From contig CAXXLB010000002.1 of assembly GCA_963664675.2 (NCBI GenBank), forward strand, positions 124,001 through 188,000: a stretch of DNA of 64,000 bases, written 5' to 3'. Origin of the DNA: JASGMR01 sp963664675 (GTDB lineage Bacteria; Thermotogota; Thermotogae; Petrotogales; Kosmotogaceae). Each line of letters opens with the position of its first letter. Position 1 is the first letter of the stretch. The notes below the pieces were generated by a model, which made no database searches, was not told the DNA's origin, and worked only from the letters and a program-made list of their open reading frames with translations. Shown here piece by piece: positions 31,916 through 40,434 of this stretch. The position numbers and the translations under genes were made by a program.

Positions 31916-34120
31916 ATGTTCAGTAAGAAAAAAATTGTTATTTTCATTATTCTTGCTTTTTTCGTTCTGATCCTGGATTTCTGGATATTCAACACTCTGA
32001 AAACAGACTTTATAGGAACTGTCGAAGCGATGTACGAAACAAACGCACAATCGATCGCAGATGGAGCTCCAAGAAATCCTGAAGATGTACAAAACTGGAT
32101 AAACAATCTTCAGATACAGGGGGGTAATTCAGTTTTATATATCGTGGGTAGCCCTTTCTCCGTGAATGATCTTTACAGTATTTCTGAAAACGAAAGGCTA
32201 ACAGAGTACTTTAACAAAAATAAAGAATCTCCGGAATTTCTGGATGCGCTGGAATCCAGTGCCTATGGTGAAAAATATATTCTGAGCGACTCCGTTAAAA
32301 TCGATAACGGTGAAAAAATGATCATATTCGTTCCGGTTACCGATCCGGAATGGTGGGAAACCGTCGGAACGCTTTTGATATCTTTCGACCAAAAACCCAT
32401 CAACGATTTCACAGGCCTTTTGAATGTTTTCGCCATCGCAATATTCTCTCTTTTTGTTATAGTTTATTTCTTTGGAAAATTTACCAGAGACCCTGTTACC
32501 AATTATTTGATAATAATCATTTTCGTAATTATTGGAATATTCATAGCATTCCCTCTATACCAGGCGGTTAAACTGACTTTCCTTGAAAACGGCTCCTTTT
32601 CGCTTGATCTATGGGTAAAAATACTGACCAAAGGACAATATCTGGAAGCTTTATGGGGATCCGTAAAATTAGGTCTCATAACTGCAACCTGTTCTACGCT
32701 TATAGGTTACCTTTTCGCATTTTCAGTCACCAGAATGCGTCTGAAGGGAAAAAAATTCTTTTCAATTATGGCAACACTTCCAATAATTTCTCCGCCATTT
32801 TCCCTGACTCTCTCAATCATATTATTATTCGGAAACAATGGACTGATAACCAAACAGCTCCTCAACATTTCAGATTCGATCAGTATATACGGACTTGGCG
32901 GTCTGGTGGTGGTTCAAACCATGGGAATGTTCCCCATAGCTTTTCTCACTCTCTCAGGCGTTTTAGAATCGATTGATTCCACGCTGGAGGACGCCGCATT
33001 GAATTTGAGAGCGAGCAAATGGCAGACTTTCAGAACGGTTACATTACCTCTGTCTATACCGGGAATAGCCTCCTCGTGGCTGCTCGTTTTCACCACATCC
33101 CTTGCAGATTTCGCAAATCCCCTGATGCTGGCAGGAAAATACAAAGTTCTGTCGGTGGAGGCATATATGGAAGTCACCGGTTTGAACCGTTTAAATTATG
33201 GCGCCGCTCTGTCCTTATTATTACTCGTTCCAACGGCCACGGCTTTTCTGCTGCAGCGCTACTGGGTGAATAAAAAAACGTATGTGACGATAACGGGTAA
33301 ACCTTCGGCGAGATTGACCGAACTGACTAACAGACCAACCAAAGCGTTTCTCATAACCGCCATGGTGTTTGTAACGGTATTTCTGATCAGTCTGTATGGG
33401 ACCATCATAGCCGGTTGCTTCGTTAAAAACTGGGGAATCGATTATTCATTCACACTCGAAAACTGGCCGGAAGCTCTGTCAAGGGGTAAAGATGCCATCT
33501 TCGATACATTGACACTTGCCGCATTAGCAACACCGATCGCGGGAATACTTTCTATGCTGGTGGCTTTTATAGTGGTAAGAAAAAAATTCATAGGAAAAAG
33601 ACTTCTGGAAATCGGTGTTATGATTCCTTTCGCAGTACCGGGAACTATGATAGGTATAAGTTATATACTGGCTTTTAACACACCTCCCATACTGCTCGTT
33701 GGTACCGCATCGATAATCATAATAAATTATATCGTCAGAGAATTGCCCGTGGGAGTAGAGGGGGGCATAGCAGTGCTAAAACAGATGGATCCGGCTATTG
33801 AAGAGGCTGCTCAGGATCTGGGAGCAGGCCCGGGAAGAATTTTCAGAACCATCCTTCTGCCACTTATAAGACCTGCGTTCATTTCGAGTCTTTCATATAC
33901 ATTCGTTAGATCGATGACCGCTGTGAGTGCTGTTATTTTCCTTATTTCCGCAAACTGGTATCACATGACTGTTTTAATATACAATTTCTCGGAAAATTTG
34001 AGATTCGGACTCGCAAGTGTTCTATCGACCACATTGATCATCATAGTTCTTGCGGTATTCGGATTGATGAGATTGCTTTTACCGAAAAATGATTTACTGA
34101 CAAAGACAATTACTAAATGA
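31916..34120 (+). CDS. Fused iron(III)-type ABC permease with N-terminal extracytoplasmic domain
   Basis: A 734-residue protein. Two BPD_transp domains are fused as in FbpB, with two EAA loops: LEDAALNLRASKWQTFRTVT in the first half and IEEAAQDLGAGPGRIFRTIL in the second. Unusually, the permease core is preceded by about 185 residues. These are a first helix (8-27), a soluble stretch of some 135 residues outside the membrane (MYETNAQSIADGAP ... EWWETVGTLLISFDQKP), and another helix (about 170-190). This extra part resembles a sensor or ligand domain between two helices, as in Cache-type receptors. It may bind or sense substrate or the binding protein. The gene overlaps no neighbour and is followed at once by the ATPase. 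Confidence 0.88.
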   Translation: MFSKKKIVIFIILAFFVLILDFWIFNTLKTDFIGTVEAMYETNAQSIADGAPRNPEDVQNWINNLQIQGGNSVLYIVGSPFSVNDLYSISENERLTEYFNKNKESPEFLDALESSAYGEKYILSDSVKIDNGEKMIIFVPVTDPEWWETVGTLLISFDQKPINDFTGLLNVFAIAIFSLFVIVYFFGKFTRDPVTNYLIIIIFVIIGIFIAFPLYQAVKLTFLENGSFSLDLWVKILTKGQYLEALWGSVKLGLITATCSTLIGYLFAFSVTRMRLKGKKFFSIMATLPIISPPFSLTLSIILLFGNNGLITKQLLNISDSISIYGLGGLVVVQTMGMFPIAFLTLSGVLESIDSTLEDAALNLRASKWQTFRTVTLPLSIPGIASSWLLVFTTSLADFANPLMLAGKYKVLSVEAYMEVTGLNRLNYGAALSLLLLVPTATAFLLQRYWVNKKTYVTITGKPSARLTELTNRPTKAFLITAMVFVTVFLISLYGTIIAGCFVKNWGIDYSFTLENWPEALSRGKDAIFDTLTLAALATPIAGILSMLVAFIVVRKKFIGKRLLEIGVMIPFAVPGTMIGISYILAFNTPPILLVGTASIIIINYIVRELPVGVEGGIAVLKQMDPAIEEAAQDLGAGPGRIFRTILLPLIRPAFISSLSYTFVRSMTAVSAVIFLISANWYHMTVLIYNFSENLRFGLASVLSTTLIIIVLAVFGLMRLLLPKNDLLTKTITK

Positions 34121-34130
34121 GGTGACCTTT

Positions 34131-35225
34131 ATGGCTGTGAATTCACTACCCGTTACTTTAAAAAATATCACAAAAATTTTTATAGATCCACACTCAAAAA
34201 GCAGAGTTGTGGCGGTGGATGATATTTCCATCAAAATGAATGCAGGTGAACTGGTGACCCTGCTCGGTCCCAGCGGATGTGGTAAAACGACAACTTTGAG
34301 GATGGTTGCCGGATTCGAACTACCGACGAAGGGGAAAATTTTCGTTGGGGATAATGAAATCACAATGCTCTTACCCAATCAAAGAGATACCGCCATGGTC
34401 TTCCAGAGTTATGGGTTGTTTCCCCATATGACTGTTGCTCAAAACGTAGGATATGGATTGAGAATAAGAAAAATACCAAAAAGTCAGATAAATAAAAGGG
34501 TCAATGAAATTCTCGATCTGGTTGGTTTGTCGGATCTGGGTGACAGACCCCCGGCAAGACTTTCCGGGGGCCAGCAGCAAAGGGTCGCTCTGGCCAGAGC
34601 ATTGATTGTTGAACCCTCAGTTCTTCTTTTGGATGAACCACTTTCAAATCTGGATGCTCTATTGAGAGAACAGATGAGAATAGAGATAAGGAGAATTCAA
34701 AAAAGTCTCGGCATTACTGCGATATATGTTACACACGACAGGATAGAAGCGATGAGCCTGTCGGACAGAATAATTGTAATGAATAAGGGGAAAATAGCTC
34801 AGGTGGGTTCCCCTTCGGAGATATATATAAATCCGGCTTCGGAATTCGTTGCCGGATTCATAGGAAAAGCCACGTTCTTCCCTGTTAAAATCGATTCCGT
34901 AGAATCGGGAGTTGCGAGAGTATTTCTGGATGATAAAGAAATAAGAATAAAAAGAGGTGCCGAAGAAACGGAAGGTTCCAAAACGGGAAGAATCCTGACT
35001 AGACCTGAATCCTTAAAGCTTGTTGAAAAGGGAACCGGGCAGATAACGGGGACAGTTAAATACAATGTCTATCTGGGAAATACAGTGGAATCTTATATTC
35101 AAACCAAATTTGGAGAACTGATGGCTCAAATAGATAATCCCGCCATAAATAAAATTTATGACGAAGGCAAACAGGTGGATATTGAAATAAAACCGGAGAT
35201 ATCCAAACTGTTTGCAAGTGAATGA
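34131..35225 (+). CDS. ABC transporter ATP-binding protein (FbpC/PotA-like)
   Basis: The ATG at 34131 follows AGGTGA at six bases; the GTG at 34122 overlaps that site. The 364-residue ATPase has Walker A (LLGPSGCGKTTTLRM), Q-loop (AMVFQSYGLFPHM), signature (LSGGQQQRVALARAL), Walker B (LLLDEPLSNLDALLR) and switch His (YVTHDRIEAM). The C-terminal TOBE-type region begins near FIGKATFFPVKIDSV and ends with IEIKPEISKLFASE, typical of importers of ferric ion, spermidine or sulfate. It closes the operon; a bidirectional terminator follows. Confidence 0.93.
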   Translation: MAVNSLPVTLKNITKIFIDPHSKSRVVAVDDISIKMNAGELVTLLGPSGCGKTTTLRMVAGFELPTKGKIFVGDNEITMLLPNQRDTAMVFQSYGLFPHMTVAQNVGYGLRIRKIPKSQINKRVNEILDLVGLSDLGDRPPARLSGGQQQRVALARALIVEPSVLLLDEPLSNLDALLREQMRIEIRRIQKSLGITAIYVTHDRIEAMSLSDRIIVMNKGKIAQVGSPSEIYINPASEFVAGFIGKATFFPVKIDSVESGVARVFLDDKEIRIKRGAEETEGSKTGRILTRPESLKLVEKGTGQITGTVKYNVYLGNTVESYIQTKFGELMAQIDNPAINKIYDEGKQVDIEIKPEISKLFASE

Positions 35226-35263
35226 TCATATAAAAACCCATACACATTTTTCTTCTTACAATC

Positions 35264-35306
35264 AAAAAACGGGTAAGACACTTGAAGCTGATGTCCCCCG
35301 TTTTTT
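35264..35306. terminator. Bidirectional terminator
   Basis: Inverted repeat AAAAAACGGG and CCCGTTTTTT with a further inner GACA/TGTC pairing. It ends the iron-type ABC operon on the plus strand and can end the catabolic operon on the minus strand. Confidence 0.88.
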
Positions 35307-35347
35307 ATTAAAAACAGACCTTTCTCCCGGGAAAGTTCAGAACTTTT

Positions 35348-36082
35348 TTATTTTACACACTGCACTCTGGGCAGATATATCTCACTGAGATTTTCTATCG
35401 CTTTATCCAGATGTTTCTGCGAATTTTTCAGACAGAATGTCATATGCCCGGGAAATAGACAATCGATATTGAGGTTCTCAAATTTATGGATATTTTCCCT
35501 GTAATCCTTCAATGAGGAATCTCCACAGTTCAAAACACTTATTACTCCACCCGAAAATACAACATCTCCAGAAAACATGCATAATCCACTCTGCAAATCG
35601 AATAAATAACATATGGATTGCCGACTGTGCCCTTTAAAAGGAATACATTTTATTTCAAACTCTTCCGTTACAATTTTATCTCCGGCAATTTTTGAATTCA
35701 AAAATGGAACGAACCGATAATTTTCATCGTAAAGTCCACTTCTTTTAGCAATTTTCAATCCCGATAAATCTTCATCATCGACTTCCAGGAGAGCTTTTTC
35801 CTCCTCGCTTATGTAAATGTCACATCCGAGTTCATGATAAAAAAATTTACTCCCACAGGCGTGATCAGCGTGGCTGTGTGTCAATAGGACGGTGGAAATT
35901 TTAGAAATATCCAATCCATCCCTCTTCATAACCTCTAAAATTTTTGAGGTATTTCTTCCTGCTCCACTATCTATCAAAATAATTTCTTCTTTTCCTTTCA
36001 CAGCATAAACATTACAATCATAATCATCGCTTATCCCATATTCCCCACTTCCGACAAGATAAACATCATCAGTAACTTTCAC
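35348..36082 (-). CDS. MBL-fold metallo-hydrolase
   Basis: A 244-residue hydrolase with the full metal motif THSHADH (H69, H71, D73, H74), later GHSRQSICYL and the FSGDVVFSGG and FPGHM segments that add Asp and His ligands. The fold is closest to glyoxalase II or lactonase-like members. It is the last gene of the long minus-strand operon, 13 bp after the flavoprotein. In a sugar-acid pathway a lactonase role is conceivable, but nothing in the sequence fixes the substrate. Confidence 0.85.
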   Translation of the reverse strand: MKVTDDVYLVGSGEYGISDDYDCNVYAVKGKEEIILIDSGAGRNTSKILEVMKRDGLDISKISTVLLTHSHADHACGSKFFYHELGCDIYISEEEKALLEVDDEDLSGLKIAKRSGLYDENYRFVPFLNSKIAGDKIVTEEFEIKCIPFKGHSRQSICYLFDLQSGLCMFSGDVVFSGGVISVLNCGDSSLKDYRENIHKFENLNIDCLFPGHMTFCLKNSQKHLDKAIENLSEIYLPRVQCVK

Positions 36083-36095
36083 AGTTTTTCACCTC

Positions 36096-37001
36096 CTAAT
36101 CGTTTAACCCTCTATAAGAATCCGGAATCTCCATGTTCACTATGTTCTTTACAACCTTCTCCCAAGTGGCTTTTGTCCAGCTTATACTCGCATTTAACAG
36201 TGATTCCAGCGCATCATTTCTACTTGAATTTTTCAATAAATCTAAAGTTTCGCTGAGATTTTCAATACATCTATTCAGATAATTCTCGACAATTTCATTG
36301 TTGTCGTCGAGTTCCAACATCTTTTCAGGGAGAGATTTCTTTATTTCAAATCTTCCGTCCGTCAAATTTGCCAGATAATGACTGAAAGGATCCCAGACAG
36401 AATTCATATAATGCAGCCATTTGCTTTTTTCATCGAACTTCTCTCTTGCTTCTGAGGAATCTTCTTGGGCCGCTTTAAATAATTTTTTTCCAAGAAGCCT
36501 TGCTCTTTTTTTCTCCTCATTCAAGAGAGACGCGTGACAATCTATACCGTCTATATATTTCAAATTTAATGCGAAAGATATTTTGCATAATTCTACCAGT
36601 GATTCAGTCTGAAATCCCTGATTACTCGCACACGTTATGCATACTGTGGGTATCCCATTAACGAATTTTTTCCAGTGGGTGGGATAAAGCCTTTCAATGA
36701 ATGTGTGCGTTATGGAATTGTAAGTCCAGTGATAAACCGGAGTAGCTATTATCAAACCGTTAGATTCTCTTATTTTTTTATAAAGACTTCCATTTTCTCC
36801 CATACTGTCTTTTTGAATACAGGAACCATTTTTCATACATTTAAAACAACCCAGACACGGTTTTATATTCTGGCTATACAGATTTACAACATCAACATCG
36901 CATTCACCCGATAATTCACGGATTGTTTCATTCAGCAGACTGTGAGTGAATCCGTTTTTTCTGACGCTTCCAATAATCCCTAAAATTTTTGGTTTATGCA
37001 T
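36096..37001 (-). CDS. NAD(P)H- or Fe-S-dependent flavoprotein oxidoreductase
   Basis: The N-terminal 180 residues are a flavodoxin-like FMN_red domain: ILGIIGSVRKNGFTHSLLNE for the FMN phosphate, then TPVYHWTYNSITHTFIERLY. Between them is a cysteine cluster, PCLGCFKCMKNGSCIQK, with C-x2-C-x2-C-x5-C spacing (C49, C52, C55, C61), as in iron-sulfur flavoproteins that bind a 4Fe-4S cluster. The last about 110 residues form a helical extension without a known motif. It overlaps the permease gene by 8 bp, so it is translationally tied to the importer. Confidence 0.82.
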   Translation of the reverse strand: MHKPKILGIIGSVRKNGFTHSLLNETIRELSGECDVDVVNLYSQNIKPCLGCFKCMKNGSCIQKDSMGENGSLYKKIRESNGLIIATPVYHWTYNSITHTFIERLYPTHWKKFVNGIPTVCITCASNQGFQTESLVELCKISFALNLKYIDGIDCHASLLNEEKKRARLLGKKLFKAAQEDSSEAREKFDEKSKWLHYMNSVWDPFSHYLANLTDGRFEIKKSLPEKMLELDDNNEIVENYLNRCIENLSETLDLLKNSSRNDALESLLNASISWTKATWEKVVKNIVNMEIPDSYRGLND

Positions 37002-37926
37002 TTTTATTCCTCCTGAACATCAGGTACACATAAGCGATTCCAACTATCACAACGCCTTGCATTATGTATTTTCCCGGTTGCCCCACATTCAGAATAGTGA
37101 GTAAATTGAACAGGAATGTAAGCAATAATGCCCCAACGACGGTATTTTCAAGTTTAAGAATACCTCCTGCAAAGGCCGCTCCTCCAAGAATAGTTGCCGC
37201 AATGGAATTCATAACATAATCGCTTCCCAGTCCCAAGCTGGCAACTCCAACGAATCCCGAAAGAAAAAGTCCGCTCAAAGCAGTTAAAAATCCACACATC
37301 GTATACGCAAGGGTTCTCACCAGCTTAACATTTATTCCCGATATCATGCTTGCTTTCATATTTCCACCTGTTGAATACAATTTTTTCCCAAAGGTGGTTT
37401 TGTAAAGTATAAAAATCAGAAATAGAATTACACCGAGACCAACGATAACGGAATAGGGAATTATCCAGATTTTATCATTCGTTAATTGACACAAAAACCC
37501 TTTAATACTACCGATGGGAGAACCCTTTGAGTACGTGTAAACTATCCCCTGAACTATGACAGAAACACCAAGAGTCATTACAAAATCCGGGATTCCGGCA
37601 TAATTTATACCCAAACCGTTAGCAAGACCTATAAGGGTTCCCAAACCCAGGCAGACCACTATTGCTATTAAATTGTTCTCAGGTTTTCCAGCGATCATAC
37701 TGCACGATAATACATTCGTCAACATTATAACCGAATATATGGAAAGATCGATTCCTCCGACGAGAATGACTATCGACTGTCCTGCTGCTGCAAGAATAAG
37801 GGGAATTGCCTGGGCAACGACAATCAAAAGTTGATTTGGTGATACTGACAAAGGTGAAATGATTCCTATGACAACTATTATTGCTAACAACAGGAGATAC
37901 AACGTAAAGTTCTTAAAAATTTTCAT
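36994..37926 (-). CDS. CUT2-type ABC sugar permease (RbsC-like) 2
   Basis: A 310-residue membrane protein of the BPD_transp_2 family, about eight to ten helices. Family landmarks are GQSIVILVGGIDLSIYSVIM, GLGINYAGIPDFVMTLG, the cytosolic loop KLYSTGGNMKASMISGINVK, and AATILGGAAFAGG. It is the second of two distinct permeases encoded back to back, so the channel is probably a heterodimer rather than the RbsC homodimer. Confidence 0.92.
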   Translation of the reverse strand: MKIFKNFTLYLLLLAIIVVIGIISPLSVSPNQLLIVVAQAIPLILAAAGQSIVILVGGIDLSIYSVIMLTNVLSCSMIAGKPENNLIAIVVCLGLGTLIGLANGLGINYAGIPDFVMTLGVSVIVQGIVYTYSKGSPIGSIKGFLCQLTNDKIWIIPYSVIVGLGVILFLIFILYKTTFGKKLYSTGGNMKASMISGINVKLVRTLAYTMCGFLTALSGLFLSGFVGVASLGLGSDYVMNSIAATILGGAAFAGGILKLENTVVGALLLTFLFNLLTILNVGQPGKYIMQGVVIVGIAYVYLMFRRNKNA

Positions 37927-38886
37927 CTAAATCACCTTCCTTTTCTTTTTCGAAAATAATTTAAATGAAATGAAAATCGAGAGTATCAAAATTACACCCT
38001 TTATGATGTACTGATAATAACTGAAAATATTGAGCATATTGAGAATATTTCCAAGTACTGAGATTATGAAAGCGCCAAATAGTGTACCAAACAGGCCTCC
38101 TTCTCCACCTGCAAATGTGGTTCCTCCGACCAGAACAGCGGTAACCGAATCCATGGTGTATCCATCCCCGATCAAAGGATCACCCGACCAGATCTGTCCC
38201 ACTACAAGCAATCCACCGACGACTGCGGAAACACTTGATATTACATAGGCCGCAATAGTTATCTTTTTAACATTTATTCCGGCTCTTTTAGACGCTTCGG
38301 GATTGGACCCCGTTGCATAAATATGTTTTCCGAATTTTGACCAGTGGAGAATAAACGCAAAAAAGATAATATATAAAAAACTTATTATCATCGGAACAGA
38401 TAGAATCCCCCAAAACTCCAGACCCAGAAATTCTGCCATTTCGAAGGAAACGTTTCCTCCGGGTATAGGAAGTATTATCAATGCCAGGCCTTTTATGATT
38501 ACACTGGTTCCTATGGTCATAATAATCGGAGCGATTCCCTTGAACACCAGATATCCATTCAAAAACCCAAATCCTATCCCAAAGGCAAAGGCCACAATTA
38601 TCAAAAGTATAGGACTCTTTATTCCCCCTATACTTCCCATTGCAATGACGGTAGTGGTAAGACTCACCACGGATCCCACGGACATATCTATACCCGAAAG
38701 AAGTATGACAAAGGTTTGACCACAAGCTATGACGAGAAGTGGGGAAAGCTGTACGAGTATATTTGTAATATTTTCCATTTTCAAAAAGGTTTTGGAAAAA
38801 ATTCCCGTAAAGATGAACATTCCAACCAAAATTATCAATAAAGGGATCGAACGTTTTATATATTTATACGATGAATTAAGCCTCAT
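37927..38886 (-). CDS. CUT2-type ABC sugar permease (RbsC-like) 1
   Basis: A 319-residue BPD_transp_2 permease: GQTFVILLSGIDMSVGSVVS, NGYLVFKGIAPIIMTIGTSV, HIYATGSNPEASKRAGINVK and TAVLVGGTTFAGGEGG. It overlaps the ATPase gene by ATGA and abuts the second permease gene with no gap. Two non-identical permeases are common in YtfT/YjfF- or autoinducer-type CUT2 systems. Confidence 0.92.
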   Translation of the reverse strand: MRLNSSYKYIKRSIPLLIILVGMFIFTGIFSKTFLKMENITNILVQLSPLLVIACGQTFVILLSGIDMSVGSVVSLTTTVIAMGSIGGIKSPILLIIVAFAFGIGFGFLNGYLVFKGIAPIIMTIGTSVIIKGLALIILPIPGGNVSFEMAEFLGLEFWGILSVPMIISFLYIIFFAFILHWSKFGKHIYATGSNPEASKRAGINVKKITIAAYVISSVSAVVGGLLVVGQIWSGDPLIGDGYTMDSVTAVLVGGTTFAGGEGGLFGTLFGAFIISVLGNILNMLNIFSYYQYIIKGVILILSIFISFKLFSKKKRKVI

Positions 38887-40391
38887 ACTACCACCTCTTG
38901 ATTATTTGCCAGAGCCATTAGATTGTCTTCCGTGATTTTTTCTCCCTCCATTATTCCCTGCAGATTTCCTTCATACATGACGGCTATCCTATCGCAAAGA
39001 CCCAAAAGCTCTGTTGCTTCCGAAGATATGACTATGATGGTTTTTCCTTCTTTCGTCAGCCTTCTGAGAACTTTGTAAATTTCAAAACGGGTTTGAATAT
39101 CGACTCCCCTTGTCGGTTCATGAAGAATGAGAATCTCCGGATCGAGTGCGAGGCTCTTGCTAAGAGATACCTTTTGCTGATTACCTCCACTTAAACTATT
39201 CACGGGCATTTTTTTGTTCGCTGTTTTTATACTGAACAAACCAATCATTTCTTCCGATATTTTTTCTACTTTTTTATTTATTATTACTCCATTCTTTGAA
39301 ACTTTATCCAAGATGGACACTATTATGTTTTCAAAAATCGGTCTGCACAAAATTAAACTCTCTTTCTGCCTGTCAGCCGATACATAAGCGATATTATTTT
39401 TGAAGGCATCTTTTATATTTTTAATCTTTAAGATCCTGTCTCCTTTTTTAATTTCACCATCGTGGCTCAGTAATCCGACAAGGCCTTTTATTAAATCTTC
39501 CTGACCCTGTCCCACCAGGCCACCTATGCCAAAAATTTCTCTGGTTCTGATATTCAAAGTAATATTTTTTGAAATCCCGCTTGAAAAGTTTTTCAACTTA
39601 AGCAGGTCGTTTCCAGCAACAGTTGCCTTTTCTGGATATAGTTTCGAAATCTCCCTTCCGCTCATAAGTTCTACGAGTTTATTTGGAGATACCTTAGAGC
39701 TTTCAAGTGTTTTGATTAATTTTCCATCCTTCAATATCGTCACCGAATCAGTTATCATAAAAATTTCTTCCAATCTATGCGATATGAACACTATTGAGCT
39801 ACCCTGACTTTTCAAATTTCGCATGATTTCGAATAATTTGTCTCTTTCAACTTCGTTCAAAACAGCTGTCGGTTCATCCAAAATTAAAATTTTACACCCA
39901 GAAAAAACGGCTCTCGCTATGGCAATTATCTGTTTATGAATAATATCAAGATCGGAAACTCTTGTTTCAAGATCCGGTAATTCTATACCTCTTAAATCAG
40001 CCTGTTTATTTATTTCCTTCACCATCTTTGAATAATTCAATCTGCCGAATTTATTTGAAATCTCCTTCGCCAACATCAAATTATCGATAACGGTCATATC
40101 GTCGATCAAATCCATTTCCTGATATACCGTTCTTATTCCATATTCGAAGGATTTCTGAACATCCAGAAATTTGTGTTCATTTCCATTGATTTTAATAATT
40201 CCACTATCCGGTCTTATTACGCCCGATAAAATCTTAACCAGAGTTGATTTTCCGGCGCCGTTTTCTCCTAGCAACGCATGAATCGTACCGGAATTTAAAG
40301 ATAAATCGACCCCTCTTAAAGCCTTCGTTGCACCAAAAGTTTTGTATATGTCATTCACTTCTAAAATTGTATTAATCTGATTCACCCCCAA
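38883..40391 (-). CDS. CUT2-type ABC sugar importer ATPase (RbsA/MglA-like)
   Basis: A 502-residue protein with two ATPase domains. The first has Walker A LGENGAGKSTLVKIL and Walker B KILILDEPTAVLNE; its signature region is degenerate (VSDLDIIHKQIIAIARAV), as usual in this family. The second has a degenerate Walker A (GIGGLVGQGQEDLIKGL) with a proper signature (NSLSGGNQQKVSLSKSL) and Walker B (PEILILHEPTRGVDI), in which His replaces the usual Asp before Glu. A hairpin with a T run separates it from the binding-protein gene upstream. Confidence 0.93.
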   Translation of the reverse strand: MGVNQINTILEVNDIYKTFGATKALRGVDLSLNSGTIHALLGENGAGKSTLVKILSGVIRPDSGIIKINGNEHKFLDVQKSFEYGIRTVYQEMDLIDDMTVIDNLMLAKEISNKFGRLNYSKMVKEINKQADLRGIELPDLETRVSDLDIIHKQIIAIARAVFSGCKILILDEPTAVLNEVERDKLFEIMRNLKSQGSSIVFISHRLEEIFMITDSVTILKDGKLIKTLESSKVSPNKLVELMSGREISKLYPEKATVAGNDLLKLKNFSSGISKNITLNIRTREIFGIGGLVGQGQEDLIKGLVGLLSHDGEIKKGDRILKIKNIKDAFKNNIAYVSADRQKESLILCRPIFENIIVSILDKVSKNGVIINKKVEKISEEMIGLFSIKTANKKMPVNSLSGGNQQKVSLSKSLALDPEILILHEPTRGVDIQTRFEIYKVLRRLTKEGKTIIVISSEATELLGLCDRIAVMYEGNLQGIMEGEKITEDNLMALANNQEVVV

Positions 40392-40426
40392 AAAAGAATG
40401 CTTTGCAGGAAACCCCGCAAAGCATT
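40391..40426 (-). terminator. Intra-operon attenuator hairpin after the CUT2 binding-protein gene
   Basis: On the minus strand: stem AATGCTTTGC and GCAAAGCATT, ten-base loop, then CTTTTTT. It lies between the binding-protein stop and the ATPase start, overlapping the region just before the ATPase ribosome site. Confidence 0.85.
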
Positions 40427-40434
40427 TTTTAAAA

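Noticed and set aside
38288..38725. 145-codon minus-strand ORF inside the first CUT2 permease gene
   Set aside because: Out-of-frame shadow with Tyr/Arg-rich composition; the permease frame is complete with family motifs.
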